A DNA stretch of 64,000 bases. Origin: Pseudomonas taiwanensis. Lineage in GTDB: Bacteria > Pseudomonadota > Gammaproteobacteria > Pseudomonadales > Pseudomonadaceae. The position numbers and the translations under genes were made by a program. This document shows positions 34,681-45,414 of the stretch, piece by piece. The notes under the pieces were generated by a model. It was not told where the DNA came from. It made no database searches and saw nothing but the letters and a program-made list of their open reading frames with translations. Numbering within the stretch: position 1 is the stretch's first letter; the number at the start of each line of letters is the position of its first letter. The DNA lies in contig NZ_QJRF01000061.1 of assembly GCF_013393345.1 (NCBI RefSeq), forward strand, positions 124,001 to 188,000. Direction: 5' to 3'.

Positions 34681-35607
34681 ATGCGATTTACTCTCAGACA
34701 AATGCAGGTTTATGTCGCAGTCGCACAACAGGAAAGCGTTTCCCGTGCTGCGGAGCAGTTGTCGCTGTCGCAATCGGCGACCAGTACTTCACTGACCGAA
34801 CTGGAGCGCCAATCCGGCTGCCAGCTGTTCGACCGCGCGGGCAAGCGCCTCAGTCTCAGCGCCCTCGGTCGCCAGTTGTTGCCCCAGGCCGTGGCTCTGC
34901 TGGACCAGGCGCGCGAGATTGAGGATCTGCTCAATGGCAAGACGGGCTTCGGCTCCCTTGATGTCGGCGCCACACTCACTGTGGGCAACTATCTGGCGAC
35001 CCTCTTGATCGGCGCCTTCATGCAACGCCACCCGGAATGCCAAGTAAGCCTGCATGTGCAGAACACGGCGAATATCGTCCAGCAGATCGCGCTGTACGAA
35101 CTTGATCTGGGTCTAATCGAAGGCGACTGCCAGCACCCGGATATCGAAGTCGTGCCCTGGGTGGAAGATGAACTGGTGGTGTTCTGTGCACCCCGGCACC
35201 CGCTGGCGGCCAAGGGCCAGGCGAGCATGGAGGAGCTGAGCCGCGAGGCCTGGATCCTTCGCGAGCGGGGTTCCGGCACGCGGCTGACGTTCGACCAGGC
35301 CATGCGTCATCACCCTACTCCGCTGAACATCCGGCTGGAGCTCGAACACACCGAGGCAATCAAGCGTGCGGTGGAGTCGGGCCTGGGCATCAGTTGCATC
35401 TCGCGCCTGGCCCTGCGCGATGCCTTCCGCCGCGGCAGCCTGGTGCCGCTGGAAACCCCGGACATCGATTTGCGTCGGCAGTTCTACTTCATCTGGCACC
35501 GGCAGAAATTCCAGACGGCCGCCATGCGCGAGTTTCTCGAACAGTGCCGGGAGCTGACCGCAGGCGTTAACCGCAGCGACGAGATCGTGCTACCGCCGAT
35601 CGCCTGA
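34681..35607 (+). CDS. finR: LysR-family regulator FinR
   Basis: FinR activates fpr in response to superoxide-generating conditions and sulfur/iron status in pseudomonads. The 308-residue protein has an N-terminal winged helix (MRFTLRQMQVYVAVAQQESVSRAAEQLSLSQSATS) and a C-terminal substrate-binding domain. It is divergent from fpr across 132 bases that contain AT-rich dyads near TATCAAGATATAGGTTATCG, probable FinR sites. The start has a weak ribosome binding site; ATG 34681 aligns with LysR N-termini. Confidence 0.9.
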   Translation: MRFTLRQMQVYVAVAQQESVSRAAEQLSLSQSATSTSLTELERQSGCQLFDRAGKRLSLSALGRQLLPQAVALLDQAREIEDLLNGKTGFGSLDVGATLTVGNYLATLLIGAFMQRHPECQVSLHVQNTANIVQQIALYELDLGLIEGDCQHPDIEVVPWVEDELVVFCAPRHPLAAKGQASMEELSREAWILRERGSGTRLTFDQAMRHHPTPLNIRLELEHTEAIKRAVESGLGISCISRLALRDAFRRGSLVPLETPDIDLRRQFYFIWHRQKFQTAAMREFLEQCRELTAGVNRSDEIVLPPIA

Positions 35608-35610
35608 GGA

Positions 35611-35976
35611 TCAGCCGAGGAGAATGGTGGCCCAGACCGCCGTGATCAGGGTCAGTGCGGTGAACTGCGCCGCGCTGCCCATGTCCTTGGCATTCTTCGA
35701 CAGTGGATGGCGTTCGAGGGAAATGCGGTCGATGGCCGCCTCTACGGCCGAGTTCAGCAGTTCTACGATCAACGCCAGCAGGCAGGCGCCGATCATCAGC
35801 GCGCGTTCGCCACGACTGACATCAAGGAAGAACGACAGCGGAATCAGCACCACATTGAGCAGCACGAGTTGGCGGAAGGCGGCTTCGCCGGTGAAGGCGG
35901 CACGCAGGCCGTCGAACGAATAGCCTGCGGCATTGAAGATGCGTTTGAGGCCGGTCTGGCCTTTGAATGGCGACAT
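35611..35976 (-). CDS. dgkA: Diacylglycerol kinase
   Basis: DgkA phosphorylates diacylglycerol in the inner membrane, recycling lipid from membrane-derived oligosaccharide synthesis. The 121-residue protein has three transmembrane helices and the signature VELLNSAVEAAIDRIS, followed by LSKNAKDMGSAAQ. I start it at 35976 (MSPFKGQTGLKRIF); the longer open frame upstream runs into the erdR 3' region out of frame. It lies 71 bases after erdR on the same strand. The finR stop is only 3 bases away on the opposite strand. Confidence 0.95.
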   Translation of the reverse strand: MSPFKGQTGLKRIFNAAGYSFDGLRAAFTGEAAFRQLVLLNVVLIPLSFFLDVSRGERALMIGACLLALIVELLNSAVEAAIDRISLERHPLSKNAKDMGSAAQFTALTLITAVWATILLG

Positions 35977-36047
35977 AGAAGAAGGGGCTTTTGAAAGGAG
36001 CGCGCAGCCTAACGCAACGCGCTTCAAATTTGCGTGAAATGCCGGGC

Positions 36048-36698
36048 TCAGGCCGACGGAATCGATTCCATCTGTTGCAGCAGCAGTGCGGCCTGGGTGC
36101 GGGTACGAACGTTGAGCTTGCGGAAGATGGCAGTTACGTGAGCCTTCACGGTGGCTTCGGAGACATGCAGCTCGAAGGCGATCTGCTTGTTCAGCAGCCC
36201 TTCGCAGACCATGGTCAGTACACGGAACTGCTGGGGCGTCAGGCTGGCGAGCCCTTCGCTGGCGGCTTTTGCTTCGTCCGATAGGACCTGGGCTTCCTGC
36301 AGCTGCGGCGGCCACCAGGTGTCGCCATCGAGTACCGCACGCACCGCGCTCTGGATCACTTCCAGCGGGCTGGATTTGGGAATGAAGCCACTTGCGCCGA
36401 ACTCGCGGGAGCGTGCGACGACCGCCGCTTCTTCCTGGGCGGAGATCATCACGACGGGAATCTGCGGGTACTGGCCACGCAGCAGCACCAGTCCCGAGAA
36501 GCCATAGGCGCCAGGCATGTTCAGGTCGAGCAGGACCAGATCCCAGTCGGCACGCTCAGCCAGCCGGCTCTCGAGTTCGGCAATGCTCGCCGCTTCCACC
36601 AGTCGCACATCAGGCCCGAGGCCCAGGGTCAGGGCTTGCTGCAGGGCGCTGCGGAACAGCGGGTGGTCATCGGCGATGAGAATTTCGTATGAGGCCAT
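36048..36698 (-). CDS. erdR: LuxR-type response regulator ErdR
   Basis: A 216-residue NarL-type response regulator with receiver domain (LIADDHPLFRSALQQ; phospho-acceptor in LVLLDLNMPGAYG; conserved K in GFIPKSS) and C-terminal HTH (LTPQQFRVLTMVCEGLLNKQIAFELHVSEATVK). Pairing with dgkA and the sequence identify it as ErdR, which controls ethanol/acetate utilisation in Pseudomonas. No sensor kinase is adjacent, as expected. I start at ATG 36698: AAGGA is 8 bases upstream, whereas the ATG at 36704 abuts it. Confidence 0.92.
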   Translation of the reverse strand: MASYEILIADDHPLFRSALQQALTLGLGPDVRLVEAASIAELESRLAERADWDLVLLDLNMPGAYGFSGLVLLRGQYPQIPVVMISAQEEAAVVARSREFGASGFIPKSSPLEVIQSAVRAVLDGDTWWPPQLQEAQVLSDEAKAASEGLASLTPQQFRVLTMVCEGLLNKQIAFELHVSEATVKAHVTAIFRKLNVRTRTQAALLLQQMESIPSA

Positions 36699-36899
36699 GG
36701 GCATGTCCTTTTTGTAATGGGCCCAGACACGCCTCTCTGGGGTGTGGAGAGGCATTTCGGCACAACGGGATACGCTGACCAGGACCCGAAGCTTGATACG
36801 GGCAGGCCGTAAAGCGGCGCCCAGAATGCCGAGCCGGGACGGGGTGGTCAAGTCGAACGCTTTGCGGCAAAGTTCCCGGCTTTCCCGTCGAGAAACACC

Positions 36900-37805
36900 A
36901 TGCGAAGCCAAGCATTGCGCGCCGATATCCTGATGCTGATCACTGCCGCCATCTGGGGCGCAGCTTTCGTCGCCCAGCGCCTGGGCATGGATGCGATCGG
37001 CCCCTTCCTCTATACCGGCCTGCGTTTCGCCCTTGGCGCACTGATTCTCCTGCCCTTGCTGCTGATACTGCCCAAGCCAGCGGTCAAGCAACCGCTCAAT
37101 CGCGGCATGCTTCTCGGCGGCCTGCTGATGGGTCTGGCGCTGTCGCTGGGAATCAACCTGCAGCAGGTGGGCCTGCTCTTCACCAGCGTCACCAACTCCG
37201 GATTCATCACCGGCCTCTACGTCATCATCGTGCCGCTGCTGGGACTCTTCCTCGGCCATCGGACCGGCATGGGAACCTGGCTAGGGGCCAGCCTGGCGGT
37301 CATCGGCATGTTCCTGCTCAGTGTCGGTGAAGGGTTCCACGTGGCATCCGGTGACTGGCTGCAACTGGCGGGGGCCTGCGTCTGGGGTGTGCATGTGCTG
37401 CTGGTGGGCTTCTTCGCCAGCCGCTACGACCCGATTCGCCTTTCCATCCTGCAGTTCGCCGTGTGCGCGGTGGTCAGCCTGGTGCTGGCGGTCGTGTTCG
37501 AGGAGATCCGATTCGACGCCATCCTCCAGGCCGGACCGGCCATTCTCTATGGCGGCGTGATCGCCGTCGCCATCGGCTACACCCTGCAGGTGGTTGCGCA
37601 GCGCCATGCCATCGCTTCCCACGCCGCTATCATCCTGTCCCTGGAAGCGGTGTTCGCCGCCATCGCAGGTGCCCTGTTGCTGGATGAGTCCCTGCACGCA
37701 CGCGGCTACTTCGGCTGTGCCCTGATGTTCGCCGGCATGCTGGTGGCCCAGCTCTGGCCACAGAAACGCGAAGCCGAAGCGACCCCGGTCAAGGCCGAAG
37801 CCTGA
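36900..37805 (+). CDS. EamA/DMT-family transporter
   Basis: A 301-residue inner-membrane protein with ten predicted transmembrane helices in two EamA repeats (about 8-140 and 150-290), typical of drug/metabolite exporters such as RhtA or YdcZ relatives. Motifs include AAIWGAAFVAQRLGM and ILSLEAVFAAIAGALLLDE. The substrate is unknown. It is divergent from erdR across a 201-base gap in which I see no distinct site. Confidence 0.92.
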   Translation: MRSQALRADILMLITAAIWGAAFVAQRLGMDAIGPFLYTGLRFALGALILLPLLLILPKPAVKQPLNRGMLLGGLLMGLALSLGINLQQVGLLFTSVTNSGFITGLYVIIVPLLGLFLGHRTGMGTWLGASLAVIGMFLLSVGEGFHVASGDWLQLAGACVWGVHVLLVGFFASRYDPIRLSILQFAVCAVVSLVLAVVFEEIRFDAILQAGPAILYGGVIAVAIGYTLQVVAQRHAIASHAAIILSLEAVFAAIAGALLLDESLHARGYFGCALMFAGMLVAQLWPQKREAEATPVKAEA

Positions 37806-38516
37806 TCAGAGGAAGGTGCTGAGCGCCAGGTGCGCTGGGCTTGCCTCATCCAGGGGCAGCCTATGCTTGGCGCCCAGATAGCGTTCGGTGAACACATCCA
37901 GGTAGGCGTTCAGCGCGCCGCCGGCCTGCTCATCACCCGCCAGCTCCAGGCAGAGTGCGCCGACTTCGGCGGTGCACAGGTGCTCATCGCGCGTGGAGCG
38001 GCGCAAGCGATAGCGGGAAATCTGCTCCGGGGTAAGACTGAGCACCGGGAAGCGATCCAGGTACGGGCTCTTGCGGAACATCTTGCGCGCCTCGGTCCAG
38101 GTGGCATCCAGCAGGATGAACAGAGGCCGCTTGCCCGACCCCGTGTCGACCTGATCCACCACACGCTCCGGCTCCACGTACTCGCCCGGAAACACCAGAT
38201 AAGGCTGCCACTGCGGATCGTCCAGCAGCGCCAGCAGTGCTTCATCCACCTCGGTGCGCGACCAGCCAAAGGCCCAGGTATCGGGCACCAGATCCGCAAT
38301 CAGCCAGCCGGTGTTGCTCGGCTTCATCGGCTCGGAGTGATACATCATCAAACACACGCCGGAACGCACCGGGACCTTGGGACGCCATGCGCAGAAGCAA
38401 TATTCGAAGGCAACCCTGCATCCAGGGCAGCGCGGCGAACGCGAACCACGGGCCACGAAGGGACGGGTGCTGCGCGCAAGGCAATCGGCGCGCAGGCGGA
38501 AAACGGCGTGACTCAT
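37806..38516 (-). CDS. tapT: tRNA-uridine aminocarboxypropyltransferase TapT (DTW domain)
   Basis: TapT adds the acp group of S-adenosylmethionine to U47 of tRNAs. The 236-residue protein has N-terminal zinc-type cysteines (CPGCRVAFEYCFC), MYHSEPMKPSNTG and the family DTW motif as LDATWTEARKMFRKS. It shares no gap with the convergent EamA gene (stop to stop 1 base apart). The start at 38516 gives the family length. Confidence 0.92.
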   Translation of the reverse strand: MSHAVFRLRADCLARSTRPFVARGSRSPRCPGCRVAFEYCFCAWRPKVPVRSGVCLMMYHSEPMKPSNTGWLIADLVPDTWAFGWSRTEVDEALLALLDDPQWQPYLVFPGEYVEPERVVDQVDTGSGKRPLFILLDATWTEARKMFRKSPYLDRFPVLSLTPEQISRYRLRRSTRDEHLCTAEVGALCLELAGDEQAGGALNAYLDVFTERYLGAKHRLPLDEASPAHLALSTFL

Positions 38517-38719
38517 CGAAGCAGATTCCAGTACAGCAGCTGATCGACCCGCATACCGGAAGGCGGCCTGCGCGTCAGAATGGTCGGAAAGGATCGAACG
38601 ATTCTACCAGAGGCGCCGTGGCTCGACTGTCTGCGGCAGATTTTCCACGCGACAAGCCCTGCCTGCGAACGCACAATTGCCGCGCTGGTCAAACAGCTAC
38701 TTTTCGTTAGGAGATTTCC

Positions 38720-39133
38720 ATGCTGCGCCTCACCGCCCTCGCCCTCTGCGCGACCCTGCCCTTGTTCGCCCAGGCCGCCTCCCTGAAGGACTTCGAGCTC
38801 AGCAAGATGCTCGAGCAAGTGGCCAAGGAGAGCAGCGCCGGTACGCCCCGCGCAATCAACGAGGACATTCTCGACCAGGGCTACACGGTGGATGGCAACG
38901 AACTGGTGAACCACCTCAGCGTACGCGAGGGCCATGCCGCCCAGATGCGCGCAAACCCTGATGCTGTACGCGCGCAACTGGGCGCCAGCGTTTGCCGCAA
39001 TACCGGTTACCGTCAATTGCTGGCACGCGGCGCTGGCCTGCGTTACGAGTTCAGTGAGTACAAGACCAATCGCCCGGTTACTTCCGAGCGTTTCACCGCC
39101 AAGGACTGCGGTCTCAAGGCCAAGACCAACTGA
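38720..39133 (+). CDS. Exported PA3611-like protein (quorum-sensing-regulated virulence factor family)
   Basis: A 137-residue exported protein. The signal peptide MLRLTALALCATLPLFAQA-AS is followed by an alpha/beta domain with two cysteines (SVCRNTGY and KDCGLKAK) probably paired. It resembles the small secreted P. aeruginosa protein PA3611, which has been called a quorum-sensing-regulated virulence factor; its activity is not established. An AGGAG precedes ATG 38720 at 7 bases. Confidence 0.87.
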   Translation: MLRLTALALCATLPLFAQAASLKDFELSKMLEQVAKESSAGTPRAINEDILDQGYTVDGNELVNHLSVREGHAAQMRANPDAVRAQLGASVCRNTGYRQLLARGAGLRYEFSEYKTNRPVTSERFTAKDCGLKAKTN

Positions 39134-39357
39134 TCGCTTGCGCGGCGCTCCCAGCTTCGGGAGCGCCTCCTCCTTCCTCTTCCCTGACGCGCTACGCAAT
39201 GCTCCGGACTTTTTGCCGCTGTACATTCAGGCGGCGGTTGGCTGGAAAAGATCCGCTCCCTGCCGCAAGCTGTAGTTGAGCGGCTCGCCTGGGTCGCCCG
39301 GATTCCGGACATAGCCAGCGGAGCTGCTCAGAGATGTTGATGAGCAAGGAGAATGCT

Positions 39358-40437
39358 ATGCCCTATGATCCGGACGATTATCTCTCCCGGCACTTCCAGA
39401 CCAGCGGAATCGATCTGACCCAGAAGGTCGATGAGCTGATCAACCTTACCGTTCCCAGCGGCAGTCCCAACCTCGCGCTCTACCGCGAAATGCTGATTAC
39501 CGTCGTGCGCATGGCACAGGCTGACCGTAACCGTTGGGACGCCAAGATCATGCTGCAGACCCTGCGCGAGATGGAGCACGCTTTCAGCGTACTGGAGCAG
39601 TTCAAACGGCGTCGTAAAGTCACCGTGTTCGGTTCCGCGCGGACCCCTGAGGGTCATCCTGTCTACAACCTCGCCCGCCAGTTGGGTGCTGAACTGGCCA
39701 AGCGCGACCTGATGGTCATCACCGGCGCCGGCGGCGGAATCATGGCCGCAGCCCATGAAGGTGCGGGACTGGAAAACAGTCTCGGACTGAATATCACCCT
39801 CCCCTTCGAACAGCACGCCAACACAACGGTCGACGGCACCGAGCATTTGCTGTCGTTCCACTTCTTCTTCGTACGCAAGCTGTTCTTCGTCAAGGAAGCC
39901 GATGCGCTGGTGCTGTGCCCGGGTGGCTTCGGCACGCTGGATGAAGCACTGGAAGTGCTGACCCTGATCCAGACCGGCAAGAGCCCGGTCGTCCCGGTGG
40001 TGTTGCTGGACGAACCGGATGGCAGCTATTGGGAGGACGCCATCGGATTCCTCCACGAGCAACTGGAACGCAACCGCTACATCCTGCCCAGCGACATGAA
40101 CCTGATGCGTCTGGTGCGCAATGCGGACGAAGCCGCAGCCGAAATCGCACAGTTCTACCGCAACTACCATTCCAGTCGCTGGCTGAAGAACAGCTTTGTG
40201 ATCCGCATGAATCATCCGCTCAGCGGAAGGGCCCTCGACCAGATCCAGGAGCAGTTCGCAGACCTGTGTCTGGAAGGCGATTTCAGTCAGCAGGCCTATC
40301 TGGAGTCGGAGAAGGATGAGCCGGAGTTCAGTGAGCTCATTCGCCTGGCATTTCGTTTCAATGGCCGTGACCATGGCCGCCTGCGCGAGCTGATCGACTT
40401 CATCAACCTGCCGCAACACTGGGCCAGCAACGTCTGA
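39358..40437 (+). CDS. LOG-like (TIGR00730/YgdH-type) nucleotide 5'-monophosphate nucleosidase
   Basis: A 359-residue Rossmann-fold protein of the lysine-decarboxylase-like (LOG) family, which releases ribose 5-phosphate from nucleotides. It shows VTVFGSARTPEGHPVYNLA, ITGAGGGIMAAAHEGA and the hallmark PGGFGTLDEALEVLT. Long N- and C-terminal extensions resemble PpnN (YgdH) in part. ATG 39358 has AAGGAGA 5 bases upstream; ATGs at 39334 and 39340 lie before that site. In PAO1 the same gene is near recA. Confidence 0.87.
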   Translation: MPYDPDDYLSRHFQTSGIDLTQKVDELINLTVPSGSPNLALYREMLITVVRMAQADRNRWDAKIMLQTLREMEHAFSVLEQFKRRRKVTVFGSARTPEGHPVYNLARQLGAELAKRDLMVITGAGGGIMAAAHEGAGLENSLGLNITLPFEQHANTTVDGTEHLLSFHFFFVRKLFFVKEADALVLCPGGFGTLDEALEVLTLIQTGKSPVVPVVLLDEPDGSYWEDAIGFLHEQLERNRYILPSDMNLMRLVRNADEAAAEIAQFYRNYHSSRWLKNSFVIRMNHPLSGRALDQIQEQFADLCLEGDFSQQAYLESEKDEPEFSELIRLAFRFNGRDHGRLRELIDFINLPQHWASNV

Positions 40438-40514
40438 TCCACCGAGCGTAATCAATTCCGTCCAGCAACCAGCCATGCGCAGTCGCGCATGGCTCAAGGC
40501 TGCGTTCAGGAAAA

Positions 40515-40976
40515 TCAGTCGTCGGAACCACCACGCAGGAGACGGCTGATCATCTCCATGGAATAGCCACGGTAGGCGAGAAAACGGCCTTGCTGGGCAC
40601 GCTCACGAGCGTCCTGCGGCTGCCGGTTGAACTTGCGGCGCCACACTTCTCGCAGCTGCTCGCTCCAGTCGACATCGGCCTCGCGCAAGGCCTGGTCGAT
40701 ATCGCCACGCGGCAATCCACGCTGGGCCAATTCTTCACGGATGCGTTGCGGTCCATAACCACCGCGGGCGCGGCTGGCGATGAAACTTTCGAGATAGCGG
40801 GATTCGGAGAGCAGGCCCTCTTCCGTCAAACGGTCGAGGGCGCTGTCGATCAACTCGGGAGGGGCGCCGCGTTGACGCAATTTACGCGTCAGCTCGACTC
40901 GCCCGTGTTCGCGCTGCGCCAGCAGATCCATGGCGGCCCGCCGCACTGCGGCGGGGCTGTCGAGCACAACGGGCAT
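40515..40976 (-). CDS. recX: Regulatory protein RecX
   Basis: RecX binds RecA filaments and restrains recombinase activity. The 153-residue helical protein has [34 protein letters not shown] and [12 protein letters not shown]. It starts 7 bases after recA and is normally produced by readthrough from the recA promoter, so it should be SOS-induced. Confidence 0.96.
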   Translation of the reverse strand: MPVVLDSPAAVRRAAMDLLAQREHGRVELTRKLRQRGAPPELIDSALDRLTEEGLLSESRYLESFIASRARGGYGPQRIREELAQRGLPRGDIDQALREADVDWSEQLREVWRRKFNRQPQDARERAQQGRFLAYRGYSMEMISRLLRGGSDD

Positions 40977-40983
40977 GGGAGGA

Positions 40984-42030
40984 TCAGAGGTCTACGTCGG
41001 CCAGGTCGTCAGCAGTAGCTGCCGACTTGTTGTTGGCAGTGGAGTCGACCAGCAGCCGCTCGCGGATGATCTTCTCGATGGCGCTGCCAACTTCCGGGTT
41101 GTCTTCCAGGTACTTGGCGGCGTTCGCCTTGCCCTGGCCGATCTTGTTGCCCTGGTAGCTGTACCAGGCGCCGGATTTCTCCACCAGGCCTTGCTGCACA
41201 CCCAGGTCGATGATCTCGCCAGTACGGTAGATACCCTTGCCGTACATGATCTGGAATTCGGCCTGGCGGAAGGGCGGGGCCACCTTGTTCTTCACTACCT
41301 TCACGCGGGTTTCGCTACCCACGACTTCCTCGCCCTCTTTCACCGCGCCGGTACGGCGGATGTCGAGACGCACGGAAGCGTAGAACTTCAGAGCGTTACC
41401 ACCGGTGGTGGTTTCCGGGTTGCCGAACATCACACCGATCTTCATACGGATCTGGTTGATGAAGATGACCAGGCAGTTGGCGTTCTTGATGTTGCCGGTG
41501 ATCTTGCGCAGGGCCTGGGACATCAGACGTGCTTGCAGGCCGACGTGGGAATCACCCATCTCGCCTTCGATTTCGGCCTTGGGTACCAGGGCGGCCACGG
41601 AGTCGACGATGATCACGTCAACGGCATTGGAGCGCACCAGCATGTCGGTGATTTCCAGGGCCTGTTCACCGGTATCCGGCTGGGAAACCAGCAGGTCGTC
41701 GACATTCACACCAAGCTTGCCGGCGTAGTCCGGATCCAGGGCATGTTCGGCGTCGACGAAGGCGCAGGTAGCGCCCATTTTCTGGGCTTCAGCGATGACG
41801 GAGAGGGTCAGGGTGGTTTTACCGGAGGATTCCGGACCGTAGATTTCTACGATACGGCCCTTCGGCAGACCGCCAATACCAAGCGCGATGTCCAGGCCGA
41901 GGGAACCGGTGGAAATAGCCGGAATGGCCTGGCGGTCATGGTCGCCCATGCGCATGACCGCCCCCTTGCCGAACTGTTTCTCGATCTGGCCCAGGGCAGC
42001 AGCCAAGGCGCGCTTCTTGTTCTCGTCCAT
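40984..42030 (-). CDS. recA: Recombinase RecA
   Basis: RecA performs homologous strand exchange and triggers LexA self-cleavage. The 348-residue protein has Walker [10 protein letters not shown], Walker [11 protein letters not shown], and the DNA-binding loop [18 protein letters not shown] start at ATG 42030 ([17 protein letters not shown]); the longer frame is leader. A perfect LexA box lies 45 bases upstream (42075-42090). Confidence 0.99.
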   Translation of the reverse strand: MDENKKRALAAALGQIEKQFGKGAVMRMGDHDRQAIPAISTGSLGLDIALGIGGLPKGRIVEIYGPESSGKTTLTLSVIAEAQKMGATCAFVDAEHALDPDYAGKLGVNVDDLLVSQPDTGEQALEITDMLVRSNAVDVIIVDSVAALVPKAEIEGEMGDSHVGLQARLMSQALRKITGNIKNANCLVIFINQIRMKIGVMFGNPETTTGGNALKFYASVRLDIRRTGAVKEGEEVVGSETRVKVVKNKVAPPFRQAEFQIMYGKGIYRTGEIIDLGVQQGLVEKSGAWYSYQGNKIGQGKANAAKYLEDNPEVGSAIEKIIRERLLVDSTANNKSAATADDLADVDL

Positions 42031-42074
42031 TGAAGTCCTCACTAAAATCAAGAGGGCCTGGCGGCCACCAACAA

Positions 42075-42090
42075 CTGTATAAGTAGACAG
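42075..42090. promoter_or_regulatory. LexA (SOS) box of recA
   Basis: CTGTATAAGTAGACAG fits the CTGT-N8-ACAG LexA consensus exactly and lies 45 bases upstream of the recA start codon. Confidence 0.92.
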
Positions 42091-42117
42091 TATTATTCCA
42101 TAGGGCAAGTCGCTCGC

Positions 42118-42630
42118 CTACCCCTGAACGGCTTTTTCTCCTGCAGCTAGTCGGATCAGCCCCCTGAGCGCTTCCGCAACGGTTTGTCGGCGTACGGCCA
42201 GGCGATCACCCGGAAAATGGCGGCGTACAGCCTCCACGTCATTTCCATCGCCCCACGCCAGCCACACCGTACCGACCGGTTTCTCCGGTGAGCCCCCATC
42301 CGGCCCGGCCACGCCGCTGACCGCCACGGCAAAGCGTGCGCCGCTGCGCTTCTGGGCACCATGCACCATGGCCTCGACCACCTCCTGGCTCACAGCGCCC
42401 ACCTGCGGGAACAACGCCGCCGACACTGCCAATTGCTCGGTCTTCTGCGCATTCGAGTAAGTGACATAGCCCGCCTCGAACCAGGCCGAGCTACCGGGAA
42501 TACGAGTAATGGCCTCGGCGATACCACCGCCGGTGCAGGATTCCGCGGTGCTTACCGATTCGCCACGCGCCTTCAGTTCCTCACCCAGCCTGGCGGCCAG
42601 GGAAGTCAGCTCTTCATCGGTAACAGACAT
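42118..42630 (-). CDS. pncC: CinA/PncC family nicotinamide-nucleotide amidohydrolase
   Basis: This 170-residue protein is the stand-alone C-terminal CinA domain that deamidates nicotinamide mononucleotide in NAD salvage. Signatures are [34 protein letters not shown] and [10 protein letters not shown]. Start ATG 42630 has CGGAG 6 bases upstream; the longer frame overlaps the mutS promoter region. It is divergent from mutS and lies 87 bases before recA on the same strand. Confidence 0.93.
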   Translation of the reverse strand: MSVTDEELTSLAARLGEELKARGESVSTAESCTGGGIAEAITRIPGSSAWFEAGYVTYSNAQKTEQLAVSAALFPQVGAVSQEVVEAMVHGAQKRSGARFAVAVSGVAGPDGGSPEKPVGTVWLAWGDGNDVEAVRRHFPGDRLAVRRQTVAEALRGLIRLAAGEKAVQG

Positions 42631-42700
42631 GTGCACTCCGGGGTTAAAGCGGGCCAACGGGATACCGTACACTAGCGCCTTTTGCACGCAAGGCCAGCCA

Positions 42701-45274
42701 ATGAGTCAGAGCGATCTCAGCGAACACACACCCATGATGCAGCAGTACTGGAGGCTGAAGAATCAGCACCCGGACCAGCTGATGTTCTATCGCATGGGCG
42801 ACTTCTACGAGATCTTCTATGAGGACGCCAAGAAAGCCGCCAAGCTCCTCGACATCACTCTGACCGCGCGCGGCCAATCGGCAGGCAAGTCGATTCCCAT
42901 GGCCGGTATCCCTTTCCATTCGGTGGAAGGTTACCTGGCCAAGCTGGTGAAGCTGGGCGAGTCCGTGGTCATTTGCGAGCAGATTGGCGATCCCGCCACC
43001 AGCAAAGGGCCGGTGGAACGCCAGGTGGTTCGCATCATCACCCCCGGTACCATCAGCGACGAAGCACTGCTCGATGAACGCCGCGACAACCTGCTCGCTG
43101 CCGTGTTGGGCGATGAGCGCCTGTTCGGCCTGGCCGTGCTGGACATCACCAGCGGCCGTTTCACCGTGCAGGAAATCAAGGGCTGGGAAAACCTGCTGGC
43201 CGAACTGGAGCGCCTGAACCCTGCCGAATTGTTGATACCGGATGATTGGCCTCAGGGCCTGCCAGCCGAGAAGCGCCGCGGTGTCCGCCGTCGTGCGCCT
43301 TGGGATTTCGATCGCGACTCGGCCAAGAAAAGCCTCTGCCAGCAGTTCGGCGTACAGGACCTCAAGGGGTTCGGCTGCGAAAACCTGACCCTCGCCATAG
43401 GCTCCGCCGGGTGCCTTCTGGGCTACGCCAAGGAGACCCAGCGTACTGCCCTGCCCCATCTGCGCAGTCTGCGCCACGAGCGTATCGATGACACGGTCAT
43501 CCTCGATGCCGCCAGCCGCCGCAATCTGGAACTGGACGTCAACCTCTCCGGCGGTCGCGACAACACGCTGCAATCGGTGATTGACCGTTGCCAGACCGCC
43601 ATGGGCAGCCGGCTCCTGAGCCGCTGGCTGAACCGCCCATTGCGCGACCGTGCCGTGTTGGTGGCCCGTCAGGACTCCATCGACTGCCTGCTGGACCGTT
43701 ACCGTTTCGAAGGCCTGCAACCGCAGCTGAAAGAGATCGGCGACGTCGAACGCATCCTCGCCCGTATCGGCCTGCGCAATGCGCGGCCCCGTGACCTGGC
43801 CCGCCTGCGTGACGCTCTCGCGGCCCTGCCGCAACTGCAAGGCGCCATGACCGAACTGGAAGCGCCGCACCTGCAGGACCTGGCCGGTAGCATCCGTACC
43901 TATCCGGAACTGGCCGACCTGCTGGCTCGCGCCATTATCGAAACCCCGCCGGCGGTGATCCGTGACGGCGGTGTGATCAAGACCGGCTACGACGCCGAAC
44001 TGGATGAGCTCCAGGCGCTGAGCGAGAACGCCGGCCAGTACCTGATGGATCTGGAAACACGGGAAAAAGCCCGTACCGGCCTGCCCAACCTCAAGGTCGG
44101 CTACAACCGCATCCACGGCTATTACATCGAACTGCCGCGCGTGCAGGCCGAGCAGGCACCCGCGGACTACATCCGTCGCCAGACGCTGAAAGGCGCCGAG
44201 CGTTTCATCACGCCAGAGCTGAAAGCCTTCGAAGACAAGGCGCTGTCGGCCAAGAGCCGCGCCCTTGCGCGCGAAAAGATGCTCTATGACGAACTGCTGG
44301 AACTGCTGATCGAGCAATTGGCCCCGCTGCAGGACACCGCCGCCGCCCTGGCTGAACTGGACGTGCTGAGCAACTTCTCCGAGCGGGCGCTGAACCTCGA
44401 CCTGAACCGACCACGCTTCGTCGACGAACCCTGCATGCGCATCAACCAGGGCCGTCACCCGGTAGTGGAGCAGGTACTGGACACGCCCTTCGTGGCCAAC
44501 GACCTGGCCCTGGACGACGCCACCCGCATGTTGATCATCACCGGCCCGAACATGGGCGGTAAGTCAACCTACATGCGCCAGACCGCGTTGATCGTCCTGC
44601 TCGCCCACATTGGCTGCTTCGTGCCTGCGGCCAGCTGCGAGTTGTCACTGGTGGACCGCATCTTCACCCGCATCGGTTCCAGCGACGACCTGGCCGGCGG
44701 CCGTTCCACCTTCATGGTGGAGATGAGCGAAACCGCCAACATCCTGCACAACGCCAGTGCCAGCAGCCTGGTGCTGATGGACGAGGTGGGCCGCGGTACG
44801 AGCACCTTCGACGGCCTCTCGCTGGCCTGGGCGGCAGCCGAGCACCTGGCTCGATTGCGCGCCTTCACCCTGTTCGCTACCCATTACTTCGAGCTGACCG
44901 TTCTGCCGGAAGCTGAGCCGGTGGTAGCGAACGTCCACCTGAATGCCACCGAACACAAAGAGCGCATCGTGTTCCTGCACCATGTACTGCCGGGGCCCGC
45001 GAGCCAGAGCTATGGCCTGGCAGTAGCGCAACTGGCGGGTGTTCCAGGCGGCGTCATCCAGCGCGCCCGCGAGCACCTGGCGCGGCTGGAAACCACCAGC
45101 CTGCCCCATGACGCCCCGCGACAGGACCCCGGCCAGCCGAGCGCTCCCATGCAGAGCGACCTGTTCGCCAGCCTGCCCCACCCTGTGCTGGACGAATTGG
45201 CGAAGATCAAGCCGGATGATCTGACGCCCCGGCAAGCGCTTGAGCTGTTATATACACTGAAGTCACGCCTCTAA
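42701..45274 (+). CDS. mutS: DNA mismatch repair protein MutS
   Basis: MutS binds mismatches and starts methyl-independent (pseudomonad) mismatch repair with MutL. The 857-residue protein has the mismatch-contact motif [14 protein letters not shown] near residue 35, connector, lever and clamp domains, then the ATPase with Walker [26 protein letters not shown] and [13 protein letters not shown] near the C-terminus is a likely sliding-clamp binding motif. ATG 42701 ([13 protein letters not shown]) matches homologues. Confidence 0.98.
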   Translation: MSQSDLSEHTPMMQQYWRLKNQHPDQLMFYRMGDFYEIFYEDAKKAAKLLDITLTARGQSAGKSIPMAGIPFHSVEGYLAKLVKLGESVVICEQIGDPATSKGPVERQVVRIITPGTISDEALLDERRDNLLAAVLGDERLFGLAVLDITSGRFTVQEIKGWENLLAELERLNPAELLIPDDWPQGLPAEKRRGVRRRAPWDFDRDSAKKSLCQQFGVQDLKGFGCENLTLAIGSAGCLLGYAKETQRTALPHLRSLRHERIDDTVILDAASRRNLELDVNLSGGRDNTLQSVIDRCQTAMGSRLLSRWLNRPLRDRAVLVARQDSIDCLLDRYRFEGLQPQLKEIGDVERILARIGLRNARPRDLARLRDALAALPQLQGAMTELEAPHLQDLAGSIRTYPELADLLARAIIETPPAVIRDGGVIKTGYDAELDELQALSENAGQYLMDLETREKARTGLPNLKVGYNRIHGYYIELPRVQAEQAPADYIRRQTLKGAERFITPELKAFEDKALSAKSRALAREKMLYDELLELLIEQLAPLQDTAAALAELDVLSNFSERALNLDLNRPRFVDEPCMRINQGRHPVVEQVLDTPFVANDLALDDATRMLIITGPNMGGKSTYMRQTALIVLLAHIGCFVPAASCELSLVDRIFTRIGSSDDLAGGRSTFMVEMSETANILHNASASSLVLMDEVGRGTSTFDGLSLAWAAAEHLARLRAFTLFATHYFELTVLPEAEPVVANVHLNATEHKERIVFLHHVLPGPASQSYGLAVAQLAGVPGGVIQRAREHLARLETTSLPHDAPRQDPGQPSAPMQSDLFASLPHPVLDELAKIKPDDLTPRQALELLYTLKSRL

Positions 45275-45414
45275 CCCCTTAACCGCACAAGCTGCTAGAA
45301 TCCCGCGCGCTCTGGAGTGCACCCGGGATTCAGCCTACCCGGTACCGTGAGTTCCCGAGCCGAGAAGCCAGATATAGAAGGCTTCCGAGCCGCCGCTTGA
45401 GGAGAAGAATAGAA

